DNA of 64,000 bases. It comes from Undibacterium sp. (lineage in GTDB: Bacteria; Pseudomonadota; Gammaproteobacteria; Burkholderiales; Burkholderiaceae_D). Position numbers and translations under genes: made by a program. Where the stretch lies: assembly GCA_030645915.1 (NCBI GenBank), contig JAUSNO010000033.1, positions 24,522-88,521 on the forward strand. The letters are read 5' to 3'. Positions within the stretch are counted from its first letter, which is position 1; each line of letters begins with the position of its first letter. The notes under the pieces were generated by a model. It was not told the DNA's origin. It did not search any database and worked only from the letters and a program-made list of their open reading frames with translations. Of the stretch, positions 56,281-64,000 are shown piece by piece.

Positions 56281-57387
56281 GTGGCGAAACACGATGCGGA
56301 CTGGCCTGACTGGCTCCGGTTAATACAAACAACCGGAGTCGGGCTGGAAGCCGCTCGAAAGTTATTAACAACATTTGGTTTGCCCTCAAGTATTTTTAGT
56401 GCTGGTTATTCCGAATTAAGAAAAATCGTGCCAGAACGTGTTGCAATGACACTTTCTCAGCCTATAACAGATGAAATTTCAGCGCAAATAGATCTCACCC
56501 GAGAGTGGTGTCAAAGCGCCGATAATCATTTACTGACGTTGGCGGATGCAGCGTATCCTCAGTCTTTACTTGATATTGCCGATCCTCCCATTCTGATTTA
56601 CGTCAAAGGCCGTGTTGAATTGCTAACTTCTACCAGCATTGCGGTTGTAGGAAGCCGTAACGCGACTGCTCAGGGCATTAATAATGCTGAGAAATTTTCC
56701 GAAACCTTGAGCCATTCTGGATTGACCATCAGTTCCGGATTGGCCGCGGGCATTGATGCTGCAGCACATCAGGGCGGTTTGCGGGGCGCTGGTTCCACTA
56801 TTGCAGTCATTGGTACTGGAGCAGATATTGTTTATCCAGCACGCAATCGTGGACTGGCGCATCTGATTGCTGACAATGGTTGTATTGTTAGCGAGTACTC
56901 ACTGGGCATGCCAGCGATTGCGGCGAATTTTCCTCGACGTAACCGAATAATTTCTGGTTTAGCCAAAGGTGTGCTGGTCATCGAGGCGGCGGCGAAATCG
57001 GGTTCGCTGATTACGGCGAGAATGGCGGCGGAACAAGGCCGAGATGTTTTTGCGATACCCGGATCAATTCATTCTCCCTTGTCCAAAGGATGCCATCAAC
57101 TGATTAAGCAGGGTGCTAAGTTAGTTGATTCAGCCCAAGATATTCTCGACGAGATGCGCTTTACCCCACAGGTAAAAAACGTTAAACCTGTCGCTTCAAG
57201 TGCAACACTTCAGTCAGAATCAGACGACTGGCTGTTGACTGCGCTTGGTTACGATCCGGTCCATGTAGAGGTACTGGTAGCGCGAACGGGTCGTGATATT
57301 GCTAGCCTGACGGGCCAACTGCTGGAACGCGAACTGGAGGGCAAGCTTGAGAGTTTACCGGGAGGTTTCGTACGACGTTTAACGTAA
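56281..57387 (+). CDS. dprA: DNA-processing protein A (natural transformation ssDNA carrier)
   Basis: The 368-residue protein starts at GTG 56281. An N-terminal HhH/SAM-like region is followed by the extended Rossmann fold (about 110-310) with VGSRNATAQG, SGLAAGIDAAAHQGGL, IAVIGTGADIVYPARN, FPRRNRIISGLAKGVLVIEA and SGSLITARMAAEQGRDVFAIPGS. The C-terminal winged-helix-like DML1 segment is present (about 320-368; LTALGYDPVHVEVLVARTGRD). It loads RecA on incoming single-stranded DNA. It is 28 bases after the LysM gene and probably co-transcribed. Confidence 0.96.
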   Translation: MAKHDADWPDWLRLIQTTGVGLEAARKLLTTFGLPSSIFSAGYSELRKIVPERVAMTLSQPITDEISAQIDLTREWCQSADNHLLTLADAAYPQSLLDIADPPILIYVKGRVELLTSTSIAVVGSRNATAQGINNAEKFSETLSHSGLTISSGLAAGIDAAAHQGGLRGAGSTIAVIGTGADIVYPARNRGLAHLIADNGCIVSEYSLGMPAIAANFPRRNRIISGLAKGVLVIEAAAKSGSLITARMAAEQGRDVFAIPGSIHSPLSKGCHQLIKQGAKLVDSAQDILDEMRFTPQVKNVKPVASSATLQSESDDWLLTALGYDPVHVEVLVARTGRDIASLTGQLLERELEGKLESLPGGFVRRLT

Positions 57388-57488
57388 GCCTTGCGAGCTT
57401 TCACAAAAATAAATGAGAACGAATACTTTTTTTGAATAAAAGGAGCGAGGGACTTGTTTCCAATGCGGCTAGAAGCTACAGTACTAAT

Positions 57489-57974
57489 ATGTTTGATATT
57501 CTTGTCTACCTCTACGAAACCTACTACCGTCCGGATGCTTGTCCAGATACTGTAGCGTTAACTAAAAAACTTTCAGCTGTTGGTTTTGAACAAGATGAAA
57601 TTTCAGAAGCCTTGGATTGGCTGACAGTACTAGCTGACACCACAAATAGTTTGGTCAAGGAACCTGACGCTGGTTCGCCTGAAGCAAAGTCATCAAAGGG
57701 CTTTCGGGTCTATGCTACTCAAGAAATATCCGTATTGGGTACGCCAGCGATGGGATTTATTCAATATCTCGAATCCGCAAATTTGCTTGATTCGCAACAA
57801 CGAGAAATTGTAATCGAGCGCGCACTAGCCATTAATGAATCGCCGGTACCTTTGGATAAACTCAAGGTAATTGTACTTATGATGCTTTGGAGTCAAGGCA
57901 AAGAACCGGATATGTTGATGTTTGATGAATTGTTACTCACAGACGAAGAGAGCGAACCACGTCTGTTGCATTAG
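57489..57974 (+). CDS. smg: Smg / DUF494 family protein
   Basis: The 161-residue acidic protein begins [20 protein letters not shown], the standard Smg start, and has EDEIS-type helices ([14 protein letters not shown]) and the terminal [16 protein letters not shown]. Function is not established, although the gene is nearly always beside dprA. ATG 57489 is chosen over an upstream TTG at 57432 because family members start there. Confidence 0.93.
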   Translation: MFDILVYLYETYYRPDACPDTVALTKKLSAVGFEQDEISEALDWLTVLADTTNSLVKEPDAGSPEAKSSKGFRVYATQEISVLGTPAMGFIQYLESANLLDSQQREIVIERALAINESPVPLDKLKVIVLMMLWSQGKEPDMLMFDELLLTDEESEPRLLH

Positions 57975-58178
57975 CGTTAGTTGTTAAAATTCAATATTTG
58001 TGACATAAATCGTATGATTTTTCGATTTTTCACATATCGCGTTTATCATTTCTCTCTAAATCATAGCAATTAGGTTAATCTTACGCTTAATTTGCCCAAG
58101 TGGGCATTGTTGTGTTGTTGTCCGCCATTATTTATTGTTAAAACACAATACCAAGAAATTCACTAGAGAATACTTTCA

Positions 58179-60749
58179 ATGACTAAAACTCTCATCATCG
58201 CCGAGAAGCCTTCTGTTGCAAATGACATTGCTAAAACCTTGGGTGGTTTTACGAAGCACGATGATTACTTCGAGTCGGATGAATATGTTTTATCCTCGGC
58301 AGTTGGTCACCTGTTGGAAATAGCCGTACCGGAAGAATATGATGTAAAAAGAGGTAAATGGACATTTACCCACCTGCCGATGATTCCGCCGTATTTTGCA
58401 CTTAATCCCATCGCAAAAACCGAATCCCGTCTCAAAGTGCTCAATAAACTGATTAAACGCAAAGATGTTTCCGCCCTGATTAACGCCTGCGATGCTGGTC
58501 GTGAGGGGGAGCTGATTTTTCGTTTGATCGCGCAACATGCGAAGGCTAAGCAGCCGGTAAGCCGTTTGTGGCTGCAGTCAATGACGCCAGGTGCTATTCG
58601 CGATGGGTTTAAAAAATTGCGCAGCGATGAAGAAATGATGCCTCTGGCAGATGCCGCACGCTGTCGCTCTGAAGCTGATTGGCTGATTGGTATCAATGGT
58701 ACGCGTGCAATGACAGCCTTTAATTCTAAAGAAGGCGGGTTTTATTTGACCACAGTTGGTCGCGTGCAAACCCCGACACTATCAATCGTTGTTGAGCGCG
58801 AAGAAAAAATTAAGAATTTTGTGTCACGTGATTTTTGGGAAGTGCGTGCAGAATTTGTTTGCGCCGCGGGCATTTATGAAGGCCGTTGGCTGGATCATCA
58901 GTTCAAAAAAGACGAAACTGATCCCGAGAAAAAAGCTGAGCGATTATGGGCGAAAGCTGCCGCAGAATCGATTGTCGCTGCTTGCCGGGGCAAGCAAGGC
59001 AATGTGAGGGAAGAGTCCAAGCCAGCTACTCAAATGGCTCCTGCCCTGTTCGATTTAACCAGCTTGCAGCGTGAGGCTAACTCGCGATTTGGCTTTTCGG
59101 CAAAAAATACTTTGGGATTGGCCCAAGCGTTATATGAAAAACACAAGGTATTGACCTATCCTCGTACCGATTCGCGCCACTTGCCGGAAGATTATTTAGA
59201 TACGGTCAAACAGACTTTGGAAACTTTGTCTGAAAGTAATAATTTTCAGCAATTTTCATCACAGATTCTGAAAAACAATTGGGTTAAGCCAAACAAGCGT
59301 ATTTTTGATAACGCAAAAATCAGTGATCACTTTGCGATTATTCCTACTGGTCAAGCACCTAAGAATTTGTCTGAGCCAGAGCAAAAGCTGTACGACATGG
59401 TTACCCGTAGATTCATGGCGGTATTTTTCCCGGCGGCCGAATTTCAGGTAACAACCCGTATCACAGAGGTGTCGGGCCATCAGTTTAAGACTGAAGGTAA
59501 AGTGATGACCAATCCGGGTTGGTTGGCAATTTATGGCAAGGAAGCGCAAGACGATTCTGATCCTGAAAATAGTGGTAATTTGGTTCCCGTCGCTAGCGGA
59601 GAAAAAGTAAAAACTGAAAAAGTGACGGCAATCGGTTTGGTAACTAAACCACCGGCCCGTTATTCGGAAGCGACACTGCTTTCGGCAATGGAAGGTGCTG
59701 GCAAATTGTTAGACGACGGTGAATTGCGTGAAGCTATGGCAGGAAAGGGATTGGGAACGCCAGCGACTCGAGCCGCCACGATTGAAGGTTTAATTTACGA
59801 AAAGTACCTGTTACGCGAAGGGCGTGAATTAATTCCGACAGCCAAGGCTTTTCAATTGATGACCCTGCTGCGCGGTTTGGGTGTTGATGAGCTGACCTCA
59901 CCGGAGTTGACCGGAGAGTGGGAATACAAGCTCTCGCAAATGGAGCGCGGTAAGATTAGTCGCGAAGAATTCATGCGTGAAATTGCCCAAATGACACAAA
60001 TTATTGTCAAACGTGCCAAAGAATACAATAACGATACTATTCCTGGCGACTACGCGACACTGCATACGCCTTGTCCGAATTGTGGCGGCGTAGTGAAGGA
60101 AAACTACCGTCGTTTTGCTTGTACAAAATGTGAATTTTCCATGAGCAAGACGCCGGGCAGTCGGCAGTTTGAAGTAGCAGAAGTGGAAGAGGTATTAAGT
60201 AAACGTGAAATCGGACCGCTTCAAGGATTTCGATCAAAAATGGGCCGGCCGTTTGCCGCCATATTGAAAATCGTCCGGGACGAAGAGCACAACAATTTCA
60301 AACTTGAATTTGATTTCGGTCAGAATCAGGATGATGAAACTGCCGAAGCTGTTGATTTTACCGGGCAAACTGCTCTTGGCCCTTGCCCAAAATGTAGCAG
60401 TAATGTGTATGAATTAGGCTTAGGCTATGTGTGCGAAAAAACGGTGGCGAAGCCTAAAGCCTGCGATTTCCGAAGTGGACGTATCATTTTGCAGCAAGAA
60501 ATTTTGCCGGAACAGATGGTGAAGTTGCTCAATGACGGTAAAACAGATTTGTTACCAGGTTTCATTTCTCAAAGGACGCGTCGTCCTTTCAAGGCATTCT
60601 TGGTAAGAGGTAAGGATGGCAAAATTAGCTTTGAGTTCGAAGAGCGCAAAGCAAAGACTCCTGCCAAAGTTACCAACAAAGCAAAACTGGAAGAAAGTGA
60701 ACCTTTGCCTAAAAAGACGGCTGTAGCTAAAAAGAAAAAGGCGGCTTAA
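58179..60749 (+). CDS. topB: DNA topoisomerase III (type IA)
   Basis: The 856-residue enzyme has the TOPRIM domain at the start (IIAEKPSVANDIAKTL with Glu9; CDAGREGELIFR with Asp105), and the active-site tyrosine Tyr327 in LTYPRTDSRHLP. The C-terminal part carries zinc-ribbon modules: CPNCGG..CTKC (about 630-650) and CPKC..C (about 735-760), each followed by a GFRSKMGRPF or GFISQRTRRPF repeat, which lengthens it beyond E. coli TopB (653). The tail is Lys/Ala rich. It decatenates and relaxes negatively supercoiled DNA. A terminator follows. Confidence 0.95.
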   Translation: MTKTLIIAEKPSVANDIAKTLGGFTKHDDYFESDEYVLSSAVGHLLEIAVPEEYDVKRGKWTFTHLPMIPPYFALNPIAKTESRLKVLNKLIKRKDVSALINACDAGREGELIFRLIAQHAKAKQPVSRLWLQSMTPGAIRDGFKKLRSDEEMMPLADAARCRSEADWLIGINGTRAMTAFNSKEGGFYLTTVGRVQTPTLSIVVEREEKIKNFVSRDFWEVRAEFVCAAGIYEGRWLDHQFKKDETDPEKKAERLWAKAAAESIVAACRGKQGNVREESKPATQMAPALFDLTSLQREANSRFGFSAKNTLGLAQALYEKHKVLTYPRTDSRHLPEDYLDTVKQTLETLSESNNFQQFSSQILKNNWVKPNKRIFDNAKISDHFAIIPTGQAPKNLSEPEQKLYDMVTRRFMAVFFPAAEFQVTTRITEVSGHQFKTEGKVMTNPGWLAIYGKEAQDDSDPENSGNLVPVASGEKVKTEKVTAIGLVTKPPARYSEATLLSAMEGAGKLLDDGELREAMAGKGLGTPATRAATIEGLIYEKYLLREGRELIPTAKAFQLMTLLRGLGVDELTSPELTGEWEYKLSQMERGKISREEFMREIAQMTQIIVKRAKEYNNDTIPGDYATLHTPCPNCGGVVKENYRRFACTKCEFSMSKTPGSRQFEVAEVEEVLSKREIGPLQGFRSKMGRPFAAILKIVRDEEHNNFKLEFDFGQNQDDETAEAVDFTGQTALGPCPKCSSNVYELGLGYVCEKTVAKPKACDFRSGRIILQQEILPEQMVKLLNDGKTDLLPGFISQRTRRPFKAFLVRGKDGKISFEFEERKAKTPAKVTNKAKLEESEPLPKKTAVAKKKKAA

Positions 60750-60832
60750 ATTCGCTCTTAGTGATTGATCAGTACAAAAGAACACAGATTGAAATTGGCG
60801 TTGCGACGAAAATAATCAATTCAGATTAAAAA

Positions 60833-60873
60833 ATAGCCATATACTTAAGGCAAGTATATGGCTATCGTTTTTG
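60833..60873 (+). terminator. Intrinsic terminator of the topoisomerase III gene
   Basis: ATAGCCATATACTT (60833-60846) pairs perfectly with AAGTATATGGCTAT (60852-60865) around AAGGC, followed by CGTTTTTGTTGTT. Confidence 0.85.
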
Positions 60874-60907
60874 TTGTTCTCATGCGTGATGTATGACGGG
60901 GAAAAGT

Positions 60908-63658
60908 ATGGATCTGAATGATTTGTTAAGCACTACTCGCGTTGAATTTTTGCGCGCATTTTTTGATGCTACGCAAAAAACTATTCCGAAATGTATAGAA
61001 GATCTTTTCAAGAAAGCTGATGTAAGTTACTCATCTTCCGAGCAAGGGCGTTTGTTAAATGCGAGGTCAGTGCTACAGGATCAAGGAGTATCTTTAACGC
61101 ATCAAATGAGCAAGAACATGGAGAGTTTGCTAACGCGCAGTTTTCAAACAACCTACAATACTTTTCGACCTAGTACAGCACTGTCATTTAGTGCCGAAAG
61201 CCTTTCTCTTGTAGATGCCTCGGTCTTTGAGGACGAGTTGCGTATCGATGATATTACCAAGCGCTTTCGTAGCGAAGCGGAAGAGCAGTTACGTGATTTA
61301 AGCATTCGTATCGCATTGATTTTTGAGCAAGATGTAACGACGGAAAGGGAAAATCCCTTTCGCCCATACATGTTTTCCCGTTGTATCGCCACTTCAGTAG
61401 AAAATTTTGGATTGACTCAAGATCTTACTACGACACTGATGGAGCAGTTTGCTGAGAATTTCACTAGTTTTGTTCCGACTATTTACGATAGTGTCAATAC
61501 TCACCTTGCAAAACATGGCATTGCTGCTCAGCTGCAGTTCAAGATAAAAAAATCGCCAACACCATTGAGTCAAGATAATCATGCGGAGCCGTTTGATCCG
61601 GAATCTGAAGAGACCGATCAGCCGTTTCGCAACAGTCAGATGCGGGGTGTGGAGGGCGCGGGCCAAAGTTATCGTCATAGTCAGGTGCTTGGAGCGGAAA
61701 ACGTCAACCGTGACATGGATGTCATTCGACAAAATTTGAGTTCTCGGCCAATGCCGGCTGAGGCGCCAAGAAATCAGGTTGAACAACTGTTTGATTCCGT
61801 TCGCGGTATGGCTTCTGGCCTTGCGGCGCGCAGATCTGTTGCGCCTCAATCAGCGCAGGGGTCTTCGGCAAATTCTTCCGCGCAGACGGGCAAACAGTTT
61901 GGCTGGTTGGAAAGTGGGCAAGCAGTTGGCGGGGTTTTAAGGAAATTTTTTGGTGGTGGTAATTCCTTGAATGGCGCTGCAACTGAAAGTTCTGGTAACA
62001 CCGTATCCGGAAAGCATGCATTTGACGTTTTAGGTGGTTCCGGTGAATCTCGCGTGGCTGAATACTCAGGCGAGACGAATGGCTCAACTGGGACTTCTCG
62101 TGGTGATGACGTGTCTGGAGTAGCGGGTACAAATGCGAGACGGTTTAGTCAGTCTGGGGGTGAAAATAGTACCGCCAACTCTTCTGATGATATTGGTTTG
62201 GGAGCTCGGACTTCACATTCTGGTGGAATGCAAATTGCAAGTTCAGTACACAGCATGCAGAAAGCGTTTACCCCGGCTACTGCGGATATGTTGGATGCAC
62301 ATGGAGCTGTCCGTAATCTGATTTTGGAGCAAAGAGCGGCTCTAAATGAGATGACGCAAAATATTGATGAGCAAATGACTATCGATATTGTTGCGATGTT
62401 GTTTGAGTTTATTTTGCGCGATAACCAAGTGCCAGCTGAAGTGCGAGCCCAGCTCGGACGCTTGCAATTTATGGTGCTGAAAGTGGCTTTGCGCGACACT
62501 TCGTTATTGACTCAAAAAGGTCACCCAGCACGAATGTTGGTGAATCGTATCGGGTCAATTTCGTTGGGACTGAAGCAGCTCGATCCGAGCGGCGCTCATA
62601 TTACCGCTGAAATTTGCCGGATAGTCGAAACCTTGTTGCAAGACGATAGCGAAAATCCACAATTGTTTTCGAAAATGCTCGATGAGTTTGATGCATTCAT
62701 CGCTCGAGAGTTACGTGCAAGTGATAAGAACATCGAGCGCGCGGTTGAAGTTGTTGAGCAGGTTCAGAATCATACCTTGCGATTTGCGCATACATCGGCA
62801 CAAATGAGCGAAGCTTTGCTGGGCTTAACCATTGATAAGTACCTACAGGAATTTTTGGAAAATACTTGGGTCCATGCCGTCGAGATGGCGGATCGCAATA
62901 ACGAAAAGCGTGCTCGCGGTTATCGATTGTTGGTGCCAGATCTGTTGTGGAGTATCGTTCCGAAACTTAAAGAAGATGATCGAACTCAGTTATTTGCTCT
63001 CCTGCCGATTATCTTAAATACTTTGAGAGAGGGATTGGCCTCGATTGATTTTGATTCAAAACAGCAACAAGATCTATTAAATTGGCTGGTTGATGCGCAC
63101 ACTAGTGCACTTAGAGCAAGTCATTCAGCGACACTGGCAACAGTCCCTTCTTTGTCGGCAATACACCAGCATTTTGATCTTTTTGTGAATAACCCTGAAG
63201 TAAATTCTCGGTCCGAATTCAGTCATGAGACTCCAATAACTGAATCACAGAAATTTTTGGAACAGGCGATTAAAGAACTTGATATCAAGGTGCAAATGCT
63301 TGATCAAGTGTTCGATCTGGAGTTGCCAGCAGAAAATCTTGATGCAGTATCCCTAATTAAGCCAAATGATTTAAGCCCCGAAAGTATTCAGGAGCGCTTG
63401 CGCAGTGGCGTTGCATTGGAGATTAATCTCGGAGGAATGCCAAGTCAAGGTTGGTTGAACTGGGTCGATCCCGCTCATACCAATTTAGTTTTAAGCTTGA
63501 CCGGGCAAGACGAGCCGTCGATAGTTAGCGTACGCATGTTCCGCAGAATGATTGCCCATGGGCGGGTACGTTTTCTGGAGACGGAACCTCTATTTGAACG
63601 AGCAGTACAGTCTTTATTAAAATCCGCCGACATTATAGATAAAGCTGCCGTTACGTAA
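60908..63658 (+). CDS. DUF1631 family protein
   Basis: The 916-residue soluble protein matches DUF1631 (PF07793), a proteobacterial family of unknown function. The N-terminal 200 residues are helical (FRPYMFSRCIATSVENFGL). A long low-complexity Ser/Gly/Ala/Gln-rich linker spans about 220-450. The C-terminal half is helical again (FELILRDNQVPAEVRAQLGRLQFMVLKVALRD; AVEVVEQVQNHTLR), ending in a beta-rich module (INLGGMPSQGWLNWVDPAHTNLVLSL; SVRMFRRMIAHGRVRFLE) that could be PilZ-like, but the RxxxR..DxSxxG signature is not clear. No signal or membrane segment. ATG 60908 follows GGGGA; ATG 60893 lacks a ribosome site. Confidence 0.88.
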   Translation: MDLNDLLSTTRVEFLRAFFDATQKTIPKCIEDLFKKADVSYSSSEQGRLLNARSVLQDQGVSLTHQMSKNMESLLTRSFQTTYNTFRPSTALSFSAESLSLVDASVFEDELRIDDITKRFRSEAEEQLRDLSIRIALIFEQDVTTERENPFRPYMFSRCIATSVENFGLTQDLTTTLMEQFAENFTSFVPTIYDSVNTHLAKHGIAAQLQFKIKKSPTPLSQDNHAEPFDPESEETDQPFRNSQMRGVEGAGQSYRHSQVLGAENVNRDMDVIRQNLSSRPMPAEAPRNQVEQLFDSVRGMASGLAARRSVAPQSAQGSSANSSAQTGKQFGWLESGQAVGGVLRKFFGGGNSLNGAATESSGNTVSGKHAFDVLGGSGESRVAEYSGETNGSTGTSRGDDVSGVAGTNARRFSQSGGENSTANSSDDIGLGARTSHSGGMQIASSVHSMQKAFTPATADMLDAHGAVRNLILEQRAALNEMTQNIDEQMTIDIVAMLFEFILRDNQVPAEVRAQLGRLQFMVLKVALRDTSLLTQKGHPARMLVNRIGSISLGLKQLDPSGAHITAEICRIVETLLQDDSENPQLFSKMLDEFDAFIARELRASDKNIERAVEVVEQVQNHTLRFAHTSAQMSEALLGLTIDKYLQEFLENTWVHAVEMADRNNEKRARGYRLLVPDLLWSIVPKLKEDDRTQLFALLPIILNTLREGLASIDFDSKQQQDLLNWLVDAHTSALRASHSATLATVPSLSAIHQHFDLFVNNPEVNSRSEFSHETPITESQKFLEQAIKELDIKVQMLDQVFDLELPAENLDAVSLIKPNDLSPESIQERLRSGVALEINLGGMPSQGWLNWVDPAHTNLVLSLTGQDEPSIVSVRMFRRMIAHGRVRFLETEPLFERAVQSLLKSADIIDKAAVT

Positions 63659-63804
63659 TTTGTGAATTATGTAGTGGCACACGAGCCGATCAGTGACCTA
63701 CTTCTCGACGTAGCATGTAGATAATTGTTAAGCTTAAAGATTATCTTTCGCAAGTTCAAGTCGGTTGCAAAACCATCTAACTCGATCGCTTATCCAAAAA
63801 CTGC

Positions 63805-63834
63805 TTGCCAATGGTGGGATGGTTTTGCTATGAT
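63805..63834 (+). promoter_or_regulatory. Promoter candidate P1 (TTGCCA-18-TATGAT)
   Basis: TTGCCA at 63805-63810 and TATGAT at 63829-63834, 18 bases apart. Confidence 0.55.
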
Positions 63835-63952
63835 TCGCCTCCCGTTGAAGAAGACGGGGAAGAAGCAAAGAAGAAAGCATGCAGCGCAAGCGGAAACACC
63901 TTCAGGAAGTCGAATCAGCGGTTAAGGGATTTGGCAGAAAAGAAAGAGGGGG

Positions 63953-63981
63953 TTGACGGAAATAAAAAAGTGCTTCATAAT
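63953..63981 (+). promoter_or_regulatory. Promoter candidate P2 (TTGACG-17-CATAAT)
   Basis: TTGACG at 63953-63958 and CATAAT at 63976-63981 with the optimal 17-base spacer. Its strength and the following pyrimidine-rich start region suit a stable-RNA operon. Confidence 0.75.
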
Positions 63982-64000
63982 CTCATCTCTCTGGTGCTGA

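Larger units (their letters stand above)
63659..64000 (+). other. Leader region of a probable rRNA operon (continues beyond the window)
   Basis: No credible gene in these 342 bases. Two sigma-70 promoters in tandem and a CTCATCTCTCTGGTGCTGA start-site region resemble the approach to 16S rRNA in Burkholderiales. The RNA gene itself is not in the window, so this is inference. Confidence 0.55.

Noticed and set aside
63725..63925. 66-residue frame near the right edge
   Set aside because: Overlaps two promoter-like elements, has no ribosome site and no family features.

Overview
The window reads as a chromosomal segment of a betaproteobacterium, most likely Burkholderiales/Oxalobacteraceae (Undibacterium or Herminiimonas-like). 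The supports are a phasin gene, the def-fmt / LysM / dprA / smg / topoisomerase III order, a full-length MetH, an Ada-AlkA fusion next to ogt, and a right edge that looks like a tandem rRNA-type promoter. I see no prophage, plasmid, integron, CRISPR array or transposase gene. The genus is an inference from family content only.

Left part (1-17 kb): a truncated DUF2807 lipoprotein, a YeaD-type hexose-6-phosphate epimerase, a two-lobed M16 peptidase, ZntB-like and SirB2 membrane proteins, a GMC oxidoreductase divergent from an AraC regulator, a multi-PAS histidine kinase, a periplasmic thioredoxin, dinB behind a LexA-like box, tRNA-Arg(CCG), a membrane-anchored cytochrome c5 and a FadH-type dienoyl-CoA reductase. 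From 17.8 to 27 kb lies a transport/sensing block: two large TonB-dependent receptors (the second with a Fur-like box over its start), a chemoreceptor and a small secreted TonB-domain protein. From 27 to 33.7 kb come an MFS carrier with a tiny coupled membrane protein, the alkylation-repair pair ada-alkA/ogt, a phasin with a strong promoter, and a POT peptide transporter.

From 33.9 to 39.2 kb two M16B subunits (one catalytic, one lacking the zinc motif) precede an exported S9D-type glutamyl endopeptidase. With the POT transporter they suggest use of peptides as nutrients. From 39.4 to 45.8 kb is a signalling block: single-domain receiver, LytS/LytTR pair, and a translationally coupled HD-GYP plus GGDEF-EAL pair for c-di-GMP. 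From 46.4 to 52.3 kb are metH with a structured, terminator-bearing leader, TerC and YccA. From 52.4 to 63.7 kb are an NhaR-like regulator, fmt/def, LysM protein, dprA, smg, topoisomerase III and a large DUF1631 protein.

The most unusual content is intergenic. There are three different MITE-like elements (two with 4-bp and one with 3-bp apparent target duplications), a dispersed REP-like hairpin family with at least four copies, a cluster of unrelated hairpins upstream of the HD-GYP gene, a repeated GGGAGTATA motif after gene ends, and a metH 5' leader with two stem-loops whose loops are complementary, followed by an intrinsic terminator. The metH leader is the best candidate for an undescribed regulatory RNA. 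No obviously new multi-gene system was found.
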